Under the pieces are notes generated by a model. That model was not told the DNA's origin, ran no database searches, and saw only the letters and a list, made by a program, of their open reading frames with translations. The position numbers and the translations under genes are program-made. 64,000 nt of DNA. It comes from Gemmatimonadota bacterium (GTDB lineage: Bacteria; Gemmatimonadota; Gemmatimonadetes; Gemmatimonadales; Gemmatimonadaceae). This document shows, one piece after another, positions 21,167-30,391 of this stretch. The stretch covers positions 1 through 64,000 of the forward strand of contig JAHFCT010000009.1 of the NCBI GenBank assembly GCA_023249375.1. Direction: 5' to 3'. The stretch's first letter is position 1; each line of letters opens with the position of its first letter.

Positions 21167-21721
21167 TCAGATCTTCGGCAGCGTCACGCCCACCTGGCCC
21201 TGGTACTTGCCCTTCTTGTCCTTGTAGCTCGTGACGGGCGGCTCGTTGCCCTGGAAGAACAGCACCTGCGCAATGCCTTCATTGGCGTAGATCTTCGCCG
21301 GCAGCGGAGTCGTGTTGCTGATTTCGAGCGTCACGTAGCCTTCCCACTCCGGCTCAAACGGCGTGACGTTGGTAATCACGCCGCAGCGCGCGTAGGTGCT
21401 CTTGCCCACCGTGATGGTCATCACGTCGCGCGGAATGCGGAAGTACTCGACGCTGCGCGCCAGCGCAAACGAGTTGGGCGGCACGATGCACACGTCTCCT
21501 TCCCACTCGACGAAGCTCTTGGGGTCGAAGTTCTTGGGATCGACGATGCTGTTCAGCACGTTGGTGAAGATCTTGAACTCGCGCGCCACGCGCATGTCGT
21601 AGCCGTAGGCACTCACGCCATACGAAATGACGCCGGCTCGCACCTGGGAGTTCTCGAAGGGCTCAATCATCCCGTGCTTGGTGGCCATTTCCGTGATCCA
21701 GCGGTCGTTCATGATGCTCAT
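21167..21721 (-). CDS. dcd: dCTP deaminase
   Basis: The only clear minus-strand gene in the window. 184-aa trimeric enzyme converting dCTP to dUTP for thymidylate synthesis. Conserved segments are [34 protein letters not shown] and the catalytic Glu region [15 protein letters not shown]. Start ATG is at 21721; a second Met three codons later is possible. It is divergent from nuoA across a 348-bp spacer. Mono- versus bifunctional (dUTP-forming or dUMP-forming) is not settled. Confidence 0.95.
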   Translation of the reverse strand: MSIMNDRWITEMATKHGMIEPFENSQVRAGVISYGVSAYGYDMRVAREFKIFTNVLNSIVDPKNFDPKSFVEWEGDVCIVPPNSFALARSVEYFRIPRDVMTITVGKSTYARCGVITNVTPFEPEWEGYVTLEISNTTPLPAKIYANEGIAQVLFFQGNEPPVTSYKDKKGKYQGQVGVTLPKI

Positions 21722-21794
21722 CGGGCGCGTGGGGTTGAGGGTTGCGGCAAAGATAGGGGGGACGCGTGGCGGGAAGCTAGGCAGTCGCGATGCA

Positions 21795-21893
21795 GGCGCC
21801 GCTAGGGTGCCGCTAGGGTGCCGCTAGGGCGCCGCTCGGACGCCGCTCGAACACGGCTCGCACTCCGCTCGGACGCCGAAAGAACAGCGCCGG
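21795..21893. repeat. Degenerate 11-bp tandem repeat array (about 9 units)
   Basis: Units read GGCGCCGCTAG, GGTGCCGCTAG, GGTGCCGCTAG, GGCGCCGCTCG, GACGCCGCTCG, AACACGGCTCG, CACTCCGCTCG, GACGCCGAAAG, AACAGCGCCGG with exact 11-bp spacing from 21795. Copies two and three are identical and later ones drift. 11 bp is close to one DNA helical turn, so each unit faces the same side of the helix. Confidence 0.9.
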
Positions 21894-21991
21894 AACGCCG
21901 CGCAGGCGTAATCCGAAGGCTCAGTTCCACCTCCTGCAAAAACCCTGACAATTCTTCGGGTAATGCCTTAGCTGCATTCTATAAGTGCGCG

Positions 21992-22021
21992 TTGACACTC
22001 TCGGCGCACGGCGCCTAGTTT
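21992..22021 (+). promoter_or_regulatory. Candidate nuo operon promoter
   Basis: TTGACA (21992-21997), an 18-bp spacer, then TAGTTT (22016-22021). The -35 is perfect and the -10 is weak, as would fit a regulated promoter. The start of transcription would fall inside the palindromes just downstream. Confidence 0.55.
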
Positions 22022-22022
22022 T

Positions 22023-22054
22023 CGTGATCTTCACGCTCGTGAAATTTTTCACGA
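22023..22054. promoter_or_regulatory. Paired palindromic operator before nuoA (CRP/FNR-type)
   Basis: CGTGA-TCT-TCACG at 22023-22035 is followed by TCGTGA-AATTTT-TCACGA at 22037-22054. The second has the GTGA-N6-TCAC architecture bound by CRP/FNR-family regulators. Placed 16 nt before the nuoA start and over the predicted transcription start, it would suit repression, or activation of a different promoter. Confidence 0.7.
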
Positions 22055-22069
22055 AGTCGGACTAACGGC

Positions 22070-22474
22070 ATGGATCGCAACTACCTCCCCGTCCTCTACT
22101 TGCTGGGCATCGCCGTCATCTCGGCGGCCGCCATTATCGGACTGTCGGCCCTCGTCATGAGGAGCCGTCCGACCCCGGTCAAACAGCAGGCGTACGAATC
22201 CGGCATGCCCCCGCTGGGCGATGCACGAGAACGATTCTCGATCAAGTTCTACATGGTCGCGATGCTGTTCATCGTGTTCGACATCGAAACGGTGTTCATG
22301 ATCCCGTGGGCGGCGTACTACCGCCAGCTCTCGTGCAGCGTGCCGCTCGTCGCGGGCGCGTGCCCGGCGGGCCAGATCTCGTTCTTCGGCCTCGGCGAAA
22401 TGCTGGTCTTCATGCTCATCCTGCTCGCCGGCTTTGCTTACGTCTGGAAGAAGGGAGCCCTCCAATGGGACTAA
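22070..22474 (+). CDS. nuoA: NADH-quinone oxidoreductase subunit A
   Basis: 134-aa three-helix membrane subunit of complex I. The loop with [20 protein letters not shown] and the following [10 protein letters not shown] are the family hallmarks. First gene of the complete 14-subunit operon. Overlaps nuoB by 10 nt. Confidence 0.95.
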   Translation: MDRNYLPVLYLLGIAVISAAAIIGLSALVMRSRPTPVKQQAYESGMPPLGDARERFSIKFYMVAMLFIVFDIETVFMIPWAAYYRQLSCSVPLVAGACPAGQISFFGLGEMLVFMLILLAGFAYVWKKGALQWD

Positions 22475-23091
22475 TCGACGCACCGGCGCCGAGCATCGTC
22501 TCGGTTGATCCGGCACAGAGTGAGGGGTGGATTGCCACCCGGCTCGATTTCCTCGTCAACTGGGGCCGCGCCAACTCGCTATGGCCGATGCCGTTCGGCA
22601 CTGCCTGCTGTGCCATCGAGTTCATGGCGACTGCTGCGTCCAAGTTCGATCTCGCGCGCTTCGGCATGGAACGCATGGGATACTCGCCCCGCCAGGCCGA
22701 CGTCCTGATCTGCGCGGGGCGCGTTCCATTCAAGCTGGCGCCCGTGCTGCGCCGCATCTGGCAGCAGATGCCGCAGCCCAAGTGGGCCATCTCGATGGGC
22801 GCGTGCGCCTCCACCGGCGGCATGTTCGACAACTACGCGGTGGTGCAGGGCATCGACACGATCATCCCGATCGACGTGTACGTGCCGGGCTGTCCGCCGC
22901 GCCCTGAAGCGCTCATTTACGCGATCATGATGCTGCAGAAGAAGGTGATGAAGGACCGCATGTCCGACACGGCGGCGCGCATGGAGATGGAGCCGGATCC
23001 GCTGAGCCAGCTCTACATTCCGCCGTCGCGCATCGACGCGCTCTCGCAGCAGTTCGGCAACTCCGTTCCCCAGACGCGGAGCGGACAGTGA
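22465..23091 (+). CDS. nuoB: NADH-quinone oxidoreductase subunit B
   Basis: 208-aa subunit carrying the terminal N2 [4Fe-4S] cluster next to the quinone site. Cluster cysteines are in [22 protein letters not shown] and [15 protein letters not shown] 22465 is inside the end of nuoA; frame extension upstream is nuoA shadow. Confidence 0.95.
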   Translation: MGLIDAPAPSIVSVDPAQSEGWIATRLDFLVNWGRANSLWPMPFGTACCAIEFMATAASKFDLARFGMERMGYSPRQADVLICAGRVPFKLAPVLRRIWQQMPQPKWAISMGACASTGGMFDNYAVVQGIDTIIPIDVYVPGCPPRPEALIYAIMMLQKKVMKDRMSDTAARMEMEPDPLSQLYIPPSRIDALSQQFGNSVPQTRSGQ

Positions 23092-23783
23092 GCGATTTCA
23101 CGGTCATCCACGCCGGCACTGCGCCTGGCCTGCCGGCGCCGGCAACGCCCAAGAACGTGCCGAACCGCGGTGGCGAGGCCAACCCGTCAGCCGACGCGCT
23201 GAAGGCGCAGTTCGGGGACGCGATCAAGCGCGTTGACGTCGTGTGGGGCGAAACGAACGTCACCATCGACATCGCGCGCGCCCTCGACATCGTGCGCTGG
23301 CTGCACGACGATCCGTCGCAGAGCTACGAGTATCTCTCCGACGTCACCGCCGTCGAGTTCCGCGATCGCGGCCTGCCCATCGAAGTCATCTGGCATCTGC
23401 GCTCCATCAAGTACCGCCGCTTCCTGCGCCTCAAGGGTCTGATCGCCAAGGGGCAGCCGCTGAGCGTGCCGTCCGTCTGGCCGGTCTACAAGGGCGCCGA
23501 TTGGCTGGAGCGCGAGTGCTACGACATGTTCGGCATCAAGTTCGAAGGCCATCCCGACCTGCGGCGCATCCTGCTGTGGGAGCAGTACGCGGAAGGCTTC
23601 CCGCTGCGCAAGGACTTTCCGCTCCGCGGCCGTTTCAGCCGCGCCGAGCAGCTGCGCCAGGCGCTCTCCGCCAACCCCGAGGCCCGCTACTCGATGGAAG
23701 AACTCTCCATCGCCGATGCGTTCTCGGAACTTCCGCTCGACATGCGCGCCCGTATCAAGGGCGGCGAATCGACGGGGGAATAG
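23088..23783 (+). CDS. nuoC: NADH-quinone oxidoreductase subunit C
   Basis: 231-aa peripheral-arm subunit (30 kDa type). The C-terminal half has the signature [20 protein letters not shown] followed by [11 protein letters not shown]. It is a separate gene, not fused to nuoD. GTG start overlaps the nuoB stop by 4 nt. Confidence 0.94.
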   Translation: MSDFTVIHAGTAPGLPAPATPKNVPNRGGEANPSADALKAQFGDAIKRVDVVWGETNVTIDIARALDIVRWLHDDPSQSYEYLSDVTAVEFRDRGLPIEVIWHLRSIKYRRFLRLKGLIAKGQPLSVPSVWPVYKGADWLERECYDMFGIKFEGHPDLRRILLWEQYAEGFPLRKDFPLRGRFSRAEQLRQALSANPEARYSMEELSIADAFSELPLDMRARIKGGESTGE

Positions 23784-23786
23784 CCA

Positions 23787-25103
23787 ATGGCCACCAAGCG
23801 AACTGTTGAAGTCGAACTCTCGACCACCGGCATTGGCCGCGACGGCAAGCCGCAGCGTGTACCGCTCTTCGTGGGTGAAGGCGGAGAAGGCGGCGGTCCG
23901 GCCGTGGCCGCGCCGCCGAGCACGGAGCCCGAGCTGGAAGGCGAGCACATGCTCATCAACATCGGACCGCAGCATCCGGCGACGCACGGCGTGCTGCGCC
24001 TGGTGCTCGAACTCGATGGCGAGACCGTGGTGCGCTGCATTCCGCACATCGGCTACCTGCACTGCGGGTTCGAAAAGATCGGCGAGTATCGCCAGTACAA
24101 TCAGATCATTCCCTGGACCGACCGCGACGACTACCTGAACTGCGTCGGCAACAACATCGCGTTCTCGCTCGGCGCCGAGAAGCTGTTTGGCATCGAGATC
24201 ACGCCGCGCTGCACGGTGCTGCGCGTGATCGGCATGGAACTGTCGCGCGTCATCTCGCACCTGGTGTGGATGGGGACGACGGCCATCGATATCGGCGCGT
24301 TCACGCCGTTCCTCTGGTCGTTCCAGGAACGCGAGAACGTGTACAACCTGTTCGAGGGCTGGGTGGGCGCGCGGCTGACGACGAGCGCCTCGCGCGTCGG
24401 CGGCATGGCGGCCGACATTCCCGATGGGTGGCTCGACGGGCTTCGCGCGTTTGTGCGCACCTTCCCGAAAACGCTCGACGAGTGCGACCGCATGCTCACC
24501 AAGAACGCCGTGTGGGTGGGCCGCACGGTTGGCCTGGGCGTGATGTCGCCTGAGGAAGCGCTCAACTACGGTCTCTCGGGTCCGATGTTGCGCGCTTCCG
24601 GCGTAGACTACGACGTGCGCAAGGACTTCCCGTATCTCGACTATGAGACGTACGACTGGGAAGTGCCGGTGGGTGTAAACGGCGACGTGTACGACCGCTA
24701 CCTGGTGCGCATGGAAGAAATGCGGCAGTCGATCCGCATTCTCGAACAGGCCATCGCACGCCTGCCCGACGGGCCGGTGAACATCGATGACCCGCGCGTC
24801 ATCCTGCCGCCCAAGCACAAGGCGACGAGCGAGATGGAATCGATGATCCATCACTTCAAGAACGTGATGGAAGGGCCGCGCCCACCGATTGGCGAGGCCT
24901 ACGTCGCCGTCGAAGCGCCCAAGGGCGAGAAGGGCTACTACATGGTGTCCGACGGTAGCGCCAAGCCGGTGCGCTGGCGCATCCGGCCGCCGTCGTTCGT
25001 CAACCTCTCGGCCATTCCCAAGATGGTCGAGGGCCACCTGCTGTCGGACGTGATCGCGATCAACGCGTCGATTGACATTGTGATGGGAGAGATCGACCGA
25101 TGA
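23787..25103 (+). CDS. nuoD: NADH-quinone oxidoreductase subunit D
   Basis: 438-aa 49 kDa-type subunit forming the quinone pocket with NuoB. After a roughly 50-residue Gly/Ala-rich N-terminal extension the core begins with NIGPQHPATHGVLRL; IGYLHCGFEK and RPPSFVNLSAIPKM are also conserved. Only 3 bp follow nuoC. Confidence 0.95.
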   Translation: MATKRTVEVELSTTGIGRDGKPQRVPLFVGEGGEGGGPAVAAPPSTEPELEGEHMLINIGPQHPATHGVLRLVLELDGETVVRCIPHIGYLHCGFEKIGEYRQYNQIIPWTDRDDYLNCVGNNIAFSLGAEKLFGIEITPRCTVLRVIGMELSRVISHLVWMGTTAIDIGAFTPFLWSFQERENVYNLFEGWVGARLTTSASRVGGMAADIPDGWLDGLRAFVRTFPKTLDECDRMLTKNAVWVGRTVGLGVMSPEEALNYGLSGPMLRASGVDYDVRKDFPYLDYETYDWEVPVGVNGDVYDRYLVRMEEMRQSIRILEQAIARLPDGPVNIDDPRVILPPKHKATSEMESMIHHFKNVMEGPRPPIGEAYVAVEAPKGEKGYYMVSDGSAKPVRWRIRPPSFVNLSAIPKMVEGHLLSDVIAINASIDIVMGEIDR

Positions 25104-25134
25104 CCGCCGAGCGCCAGAACGCGAGAGTGCACGC

Positions 25135-25689
25135 ATGAGCCACGGACCTTCCGCCACCGGCGGCGCCGACATTCAGGGCGCCCCGCACGGCCACCACGAC
25201 GATCCCCACGTTCCGGTCTTCACGGCCGGCTCGGCGCCGCGCGCCAAGCTCGACGACATCCTGTCGCGCTACCCCACGAAGATGGCGGGGCTGCTGCCCG
25301 CGCTGTGGATCGTGCAGGACGAGCGCGGCTGGATCAGCGAGCACGCCATGAAGGAAGTGGGCGACGTGCTCGGCGTCACCGCCGCGTATGTGAAGGGCGT
25401 GGTGACGTTCTACACCATGTACCACCAGCATCCGGTCGGGAAGTACTTCATCCAGGTCTGCACGACCTCGTGCTGCAACTGCATGGGGGCCGAGGATGTG
25501 GTGAAGGCGTTCCTCGAGAAGACCGGATGCGGCGAGCTGGGCCTGACGTCGCCGGACGGCAAGTACACAGTGATCGAAGTGGAGTGCCTGGGCGCGTGCG
25601 GTTTTGCGACGCCGATCATGGTCAACGACGACTTCGTTGACAGCGTCAGCGTCGAGCGTGTGCCGGAGATTCTCAAGAAGTACAGCTGA
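25135..25689 (+). CDS. nuoE: NADH-quinone oxidoreductase subunit E
   Basis: 184-aa thioredoxin-like subunit with a [2Fe-2S] cluster (N1a). Ligands are in VCTTSCCNCMG and VECLGACGFATP. The first 40 residues are His/Gly-rich and extend the usual family start. Accompanies nuoF in the NADH-dehydrogenase module. Confidence 0.93.
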   Translation: MSHGPSATGGADIQGAPHGHHDDPHVPVFTAGSAPRAKLDDILSRYPTKMAGLLPALWIVQDERGWISEHAMKEVGDVLGVTAAYVKGVVTFYTMYHQHPVGKYFIQVCTTSCCNCMGAEDVVKAFLEKTGCGELGLTSPDGKYTVIEVECLGACGFATPIMVNDDFVDSVSVERVPEILKKYS

Positions 25690-25741
25690 AGCAGGGTTGG
25701 CCAGAGCGCGACCAAATAGAAATCCCGGACACGACAGCTCT

Positions 25742-25769
25742 ACCGTCAACCGTCTACCGTCTACCGTCT
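25742..25769 (+). repeat. Four tandem 7-bp repeats before nuoF
   Basis: ACCGTCA, then ACCGTCT three times, at 25742-25769, five nucleotides before the nuoF ATG. The run occupies the place where a ribosome-binding site is expected and contains no purine-rich motif. Confidence 0.85.
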
Positions 25770-25774
25770 GATCC

Positions 25775-27082
25775 ATGGGCTATCCCCACAAATCGCACCC
25801 GCGCGAAACGCCGATCCTCAGCAAGTACTTCGGTGACCCCGAAGCACGCACGCTCGAGGGCTGGAAGGCGCGCGGCGGCTACAAGGCGCTGCCCGATGCG
25901 CTGGCCACTGATCCGGTGGCGATCCAGAACGTCGTCAAGGAATCCGGACTGCGCGGCCGCGGCGGCGCGGGCTTCCCGACCGGCCTCAAGTGGTCGTTCA
26001 TGAAGATCGGCGACGGCAAGCCGCACTATCTGTGCTGCAACGCCGACGAATCCGAGCCCGGCACGTTCAAGGACCGCGAGATCATGCGGTGGACGCCGCA
26101 CGCCCTCATCGAAGGATGCGCGATTGCCGCGCACGCCATCGGCGCGGAGACGTGCTACATCTACATCCGCGGCGAGTTCACCGAGCCTATCGCCATCATG
26201 GAGCGCGCCCTTGAAGAAGCGCGCGCCGCGGGCGTCATCGGTGACAATGCGATGGGGTCGGGCAAGAAGGTCAACATCTGGGTGCATCGCGGCGCGGGCG
26301 CGTACATCTGCGGCGAAGAGACCGCGCTGATGAACTCCATCGAGGGCAAGCGCGGCAATCCGCGCATCAAGCCCCCGTTCCCGGCGGTGGCGGGCTTGTT
26401 CGGCATGCCGACGACGATCAACAATGTCGAAACGCTTGCCGCGGTACCGCACATCCTGAACAACGGCCCCGAGTGGTACAAGGCGATGTGCCTTGGCAGC
26501 CCGAAGAGCAACGGCAGCAAGCTCTTCTCGGTCTGCGGCAACGTGGCCAAGCCCGGCAACTACGAAGTGGTGATGGGCTTCTCGTTCAAGGAATTCCTCT
26601 ACGACCTGTGCGGCGGCCCGCTGCCCGGGCGGAAGTTCAAGGCGATCATCCCCGGCGGCTCGTCGGTGCCGGTGATCACGATCGAGGAAGCCGAGCAGGT
26701 GAAGATGGACTACGAGGGCTTCATGGAGTTCGGCACGATGCTGGGCTCCGGCGGCGTCATCATCTTCGACGACGCGCAGTCGATGCCCAAGCAGCTCGCG
26801 CGCCTCGCGCGCTTCTATGCACACGAGAGCTGCGCCCAGTGCACTCAGTGCCGCGAAGGCACGGCGTGGATGACCAAGATCCTCGAGCGCATCTGCGCCG
26901 GGCAGGGGACGTTTGAAGACCTCGACACGATCTTCGAACTGACGGAGAACATGACGGGCAAGACCATCTGCGTGCTGAGCGATTCGTGCGGCGCGCCGGT
27001 GTGCAGCGGGATCACGCGATTCCGCGGCGAGTTTGAGGCACTGATCACGGGCAAGCGCTCGTCGACCGTGGCGGTGGGCTGA
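25775..27082 (+). CDS. nuoF: NADH-quinone oxidoreductase subunit F
   Basis: 435-aa subunit that oxidises NADH with FMN and cluster N3. NADH/FMN-binding motifs are GLRGRGGAGFPTGLKW and GAGAYICGEETALMNS; N3 ligands are ESCAQCTQCREG plus the Cys in TICVLSD. The 85-bp gap before it contains the 7-bp repeats. Its stop overlaps nuoG as TGATG. Confidence 0.96.
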   Translation: MGYPHKSHPRETPILSKYFGDPEARTLEGWKARGGYKALPDALATDPVAIQNVVKESGLRGRGGAGFPTGLKWSFMKIGDGKPHYLCCNADESEPGTFKDREIMRWTPHALIEGCAIAAHAIGAETCYIYIRGEFTEPIAIMERALEEARAAGVIGDNAMGSGKKVNIWVHRGAGAYICGEETALMNSIEGKRGNPRIKPPFPAVAGLFGMPTTINNVETLAAVPHILNNGPEWYKAMCLGSPKSNGSKLFSVCGNVAKPGNYEVVMGFSFKEFLYDLCGGPLPGRKFKAIIPGGSSVPVITIEEAEQVKMDYEGFMEFGTMLGSGGVIIFDDAQSMPKQLARLARFYAHESCAQCTQCREGTAWMTKILERICAGQGTFEDLDTIFELTENMTGKTICVLSDSCGAPVCSGITRFRGEFEALITGKRSSTVAVG

Positions 27083-28611
27083 TGGCGGACACCAAGCTCA
27101 TCAACCTGACCATCGAGGGGCGCGCGGTCAGCGTCCCGGCGGGGACGACCATTCTCGAAGCGGCCAAGACGGCCGGTGTGCTGATCCCGCATTACTGCTA
27201 CCACCCCGGGCTCGAAATCGCGGGCGTCTGCCGCATGTGCCTGGTGGAAGTCGAGAAGATGCCCAAGCTGGCGCCGTCCTGCGCGACGACGGTCGCCGAA
27301 GGGCAAGTGGTGAACGTGTACACGCAGAAGGCGCTCGACGCGCGCAAGGGCGTGCTCGAGCTGCTGCTCATCAACCATCCGCTCGACTGCCCCATCTGCG
27401 ATCAGGCGGGCGAGTGCGAGTTGCAGGACTACACGTTCCAGGAAGGACGCGCCGACTCGCGGTATCACGAGCCAAAGCGCTTCAACCCCGCCGAGGACTT
27501 TGGCGGTGACGTGCTCTACGTCACCAACCGCTGCATCCTCTGCACGCGCTGTGTGCGCTTCATGGGTGACGTGGCGGGAGACGAAGCGTTGTGCGTTGAG
27601 GAACGCGGCGACCGGGCGCACATCGGCATTGCGCCCAACCACGATCTGTCGCATCCGTGGGCGGCCAACGTCGTTGATCTGTGCCCCGTGGGCGCGCTCG
27701 TCAGCAAGGACTTCCTGAACAAGGCGCGCGCGTGGGAACTCGACCGCACCGCGTCGGTCTGCCCCAACTGCTCGCAGGGGTGCAACATCACGCTCGAAAC
27801 GCGCGACGAGAATGTCGTGCGCATGAAGCCGCGCTCCAATGACGCGGTGAATCATTTCTATCTGTGCGACGAAGGGCGGCTGAACTACAGCTGGATCAAC
27901 CGCGACGACCGATTGGAGACGCCGGTCGTGGCGGGGAAGCCGGCCACGTGGGAGCAAGCGCTGGCTGCAGCAGGTGCCGCGCTCAAGGGCGCCACGGCGC
28001 ACGTCGTGGCAAACGGTTCGCTCAGCAACGAAGCGCTCTGGCTGCTCAAGCAGGCGGTCGGCACGGGCAAGTTCCGTGTCGCGAAAGGCTCAGAAGCGGC
28101 GTTGACTGGCGTGAAGGACCTCGCGCTGCGCGCCGATCGCACGCCGAACGCCACCGGCGCGGAGATGCTTGGCTTCACGCGCGCCGAGCAGCCGCTCGTC
28201 GGTGCCGGCAAGGTGGTGGTGATCGCCGGTGAGATGTGTGATGGACTCGACACCTCTGCGATCGCGGGCGCCACCACGGTGATCGTTCTCTGTACGGTGA
28301 TCCCGAAGAGCTTGCCCGCCAACGCGATTCTGCTCCCGATTGCGAACTTCGCGGAGGAGGAAGGCACGTTCACCAACCTGCGCGGACGGGTGCAGCGTTT
28401 CCTGCAGGCGCGTCCGGCGCCTGGCCACGCCCGAGCCAGCTGGATGGTGCTGTCAGAACTCGCGGCAGCCGCCGGCAAGAAGGGCGGCTACGCGTCGGCC
28501 GAGGCGGTCTTCGCCGCGATGGCCGGCACCGAAGCCACGTTCGGCGGAATGAGCTATGACTCGCTCGGCCTCAAGGGCCAGGTGGCAGTGGCCGCCGGAG
28601 TGAACGCATGA
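27082..28611 (+). CDS. nuoG: NADH-quinone oxidoreductase subunit G, short form
   Basis: 509 aa, shorter than the roughly 700-900 aa common in the family. N1b cysteines are C39, C50, C53 and C67; HPLDCPICDQAGECELQD and RCILCTRCVRF with CPVGAL bind N5 and N4. The extra N7 motif CX2CX3CX27C is intact (CPNCSQGC to HFYLC). The molybdopterin-oxidoreductase-like C-terminal region is reduced to about 250 residues. nuoH follows directly in the same run, so the short form is not caused by a visible frameshift. Confidence 0.93.
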   Translation: MADTKLINLTIEGRAVSVPAGTTILEAAKTAGVLIPHYCYHPGLEIAGVCRMCLVEVEKMPKLAPSCATTVAEGQVVNVYTQKALDARKGVLELLLINHPLDCPICDQAGECELQDYTFQEGRADSRYHEPKRFNPAEDFGGDVLYVTNRCILCTRCVRFMGDVAGDEALCVEERGDRAHIGIAPNHDLSHPWAANVVDLCPVGALVSKDFLNKARAWELDRTASVCPNCSQGCNITLETRDENVVRMKPRSNDAVNHFYLCDEGRLNYSWINRDDRLETPVVAGKPATWEQALAAAGAALKGATAHVVANGSLSNEALWLLKQAVGTGKFRVAKGSEAALTGVKDLALRADRTPNATGAEMLGFTRAEQPLVGAGKVVVIAGEMCDGLDTSAIAGATTVIVLCTVIPKSLPANAILLPIANFAEEEGTFTNLRGRVQRFLQARPAPGHARASWMVLSELAAAAGKKGGYASAEAVFAAMAGTEATFGGMSYDSLGLKGQVAVAAGVNA

Positions 28612-29894
28612 CGCACTCGATGTCGCTTCTCCTGCAGGTGGTCGACCCGCAGCTTCCGCCGACCGACGGCATGTTCGCGCTCGTCGGACTCATCAAGGTG
28701 GCAGTGGTCTTTGGCATCTACATGTTCTGCGTGGCGTACACGACGTTCCTCGAACGCCGCGTCGCCGGCTGGATCCAGGACCGCCACGGCCCGAATCGCG
28801 TGGGACCGCAAGGCATCTTCCAGGTGCTTGCCGACGGCATCAAGAACTTCATGAAAGAAGAGACGATGCCGGGCGGCGTGAACAAGGCGCTGTTCATTCT
28901 CGCCCCGGCCATCGCGTTTGTGCCGGCGATGCTCACGTGGGCCGTGATCCCGTTCGCGTCGCCGCTGCCCGTGCCGGGCGTTGGCCTGGTGGACATGGTG
29001 GTGGCCGACCTGCCGGTGGGCTTTCTCTTCACGCTCGCCATCAGTTCGCTCGGGGTGTACGGCATCACCATTGCCGGATGGTCGTCCAACAACAAATACG
29101 CGCTCCTCGGCGGCCTGCGCGCCTCGGCGCAGATGATCTCGTACGAGATTGGCATGGGAATGAGCACGGTCTGCGTGCTGCTTCTCGCCGGCAACGTGAA
29201 CTTGAACCAGATCGTGCACCAGCAGGCGACGCAGAGCTGGAACGTGCTGCTGCTGACGATGGCGTTCTTCATCTTCGCCGTCGCCGGCCTCGCCGAGACC
29301 AACCGCGTGCCGTTCGACCTGCCGGAGGCGGAGTCGGAGCTGATTGCCGGTTATCACGCCGAGTACAGCTCCATGCGCTATTCGATGTTCCCGATCGCCG
29401 AATACGCGAACATCATCACGTCGAGCTCGCTGATGATCACGCTGTTCTTCGGCGGCTGGGACATTCCGTTCACGCAGTGGGACAACCTGCCGCCGTGGAC
29501 GATCACCAAGACGCTGCTCACCATGGGGCTGTACGTGGCCAAGGTGATCTTCTTCGTCTTCTCGTTCATCTGGCTGCGCTGGACGCTGCCGCGCTTCCGC
29601 TACGACCAGCTGATGTCCATCGGGTGGAAGGTGTTGCTGCCGATGGCGCTCATCTATATCACGGTGGTGGCCAGTCTCATTCTCGGGCTCGACGCGGCCG
29701 GGCTGGCGCGGACGAGCATCGGCTTCCGCGGTGCGATGCTCGGCATGAACGTGCTCTTCGTGGTGCTCGTCTTCTGGGTGCTCGATCGCGGACGGATCGT
29801 CAGCCCGGCGTACTCGCGCATTGAGCGCGCGCGCATCGCGACGCTCCGCCAGGTGTCGGAGCGCAGCGATCTCGTCAGCGAGAAGGGGGCCTGA
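28608..29894 (+). CDS. nuoH: NADH-quinone oxidoreductase subunit H
   Basis: 428-aa membrane subunit at the quinone-channel entrance, with about eight to nine helices. TTFLERRVAGWIQDRHGPNRVG near the start and ETNRVPFDLPEAESELIAGYH are signatures (each split by the ~20-residue limit). It is longer than the usual 320-350 aa; the surplus is in loops and at the C terminus. Confidence 0.95.
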   Translation: MTHSMSLLLQVVDPQLPPTDGMFALVGLIKVAVVFGIYMFCVAYTTFLERRVAGWIQDRHGPNRVGPQGIFQVLADGIKNFMKEETMPGGVNKALFILAPAIAFVPAMLTWAVIPFASPLPVPGVGLVDMVVADLPVGFLFTLAISSLGVYGITIAGWSSNNKYALLGGLRASAQMISYEIGMGMSTVCVLLLAGNVNLNQIVHQQATQSWNVLLLTMAFFIFAVAGLAETNRVPFDLPEAESELIAGYHAEYSSMRYSMFPIAEYANIITSSSLMITLFFGGWDIPFTQWDNLPPWTITKTLLTMGLYVAKVIFFVFSFIWLRWTLPRFRYDQLMSIGWKVLLPMALIYITVVASLILGLDAAGLARTSIGFRGAMLGMNVLFVVLVFWVLDRGRIVSPAYSRIERARIATLRQVSERSDLVSEKGA

Positions 29895-30391
29895 TGGCCA
29901 TTACAACGAGGGTCGTCGAGCGGCCCATCGAAGAAGCCAGTTACATGCGGGCTACCTTCAAGGGGCTTGCGTTGACGTTCAAGCACCTGGTGGATCCGCA
30001 CAAGGTGACGGTGCAGTATCCCGAGGAGAAGTGGGACATCGGGCCGCGCTGGCGCGGGACGCATCGCATGCTGACCACCGAAGACGGCAAGGCCAAGTGC
30101 GTCGCGTGTGGTCTGTGTCCGACAGTGTGTCCGGCCAACTGCATCAAGCTGGTGCCCGGCGTGGACGAGCAAGGCAACCGGTACCCGGTGGTGTTCGACA
30201 TCGACGAGTTCCGCTGCATCTTCTGCGGCTACTGCCAGGAAGTCTGCCCCGAAGAAGCCATCCACCTCGGGCGGCACTACGAAAACGCCGAGACGGATCG
30301 CAAGGACTTCATCTACGACCTCAAACGGCTGACGGCCCAGACGCACCCGGTGTGCGAGATGTGGGACCCGGCCGACCCCAGGGGCGAGTGA
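29894..30391 (+). CDS. nuoI: NADH-quinone oxidoreductase subunit I
   Basis: 165-aa ferredoxin-like subunit with clusters N6a and N6b, bound by CVACGLCPTVCPANC and CIFCGYCQEVCPEEA. The start codon overlaps the nuoH stop and the stop overlaps the nuoJ start, both as TGATG. Confidence 0.96.
   Translation: MAITTRVVERPIEEASYMRATFKGLALTFKHLVDPHKVTVQYPEEKWDIGPRWRGTHRMLTTEDGKAKCVACGLCPTVCPANCIKLVPGVDEQGNRYPVVFDIDEFRCIFCGYCQEVCPEEAIHLGRHYENAETDRKDFIYDLKRLTAQTHPVCEMWDPADPRGE

Larger units (their letters stand above)
21722..22069. other. 348-bp divergent intergenic region between dcd and nuoA
   Basis: Contains a possible dcd -10 on the minus strand (AAGATA at 21750-21755, read TATCTT), an 11-bp tandem repeat array, a candidate nuo promoter and a double palindrome near nuoA. 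No protein gene is supported here; short frames through the repeat have no family resemblance. Confidence 0.8.

Noticed and set aside
21795-21893. Repeat array as a CRISPR
   Set aside because: Units are 11 bp with no unique spacers and no cas genes in the window.
21818-22018. Short + strand frame through the repeat region
   Set aside because: Arg-rich translation of the repeats with no ribosome site and no recognisable family.
23187-25172. 661-residue open frame on the minus strand
   Set aside because: Antisense to nuoC/nuoD, which are certain; no family features.
27082-28611. Frameshift as the cause of the short NuoG
   Set aside because: nuoH begins 4 nt before the nuoG stop, and no leftover NuoG-like sequence exists between them.
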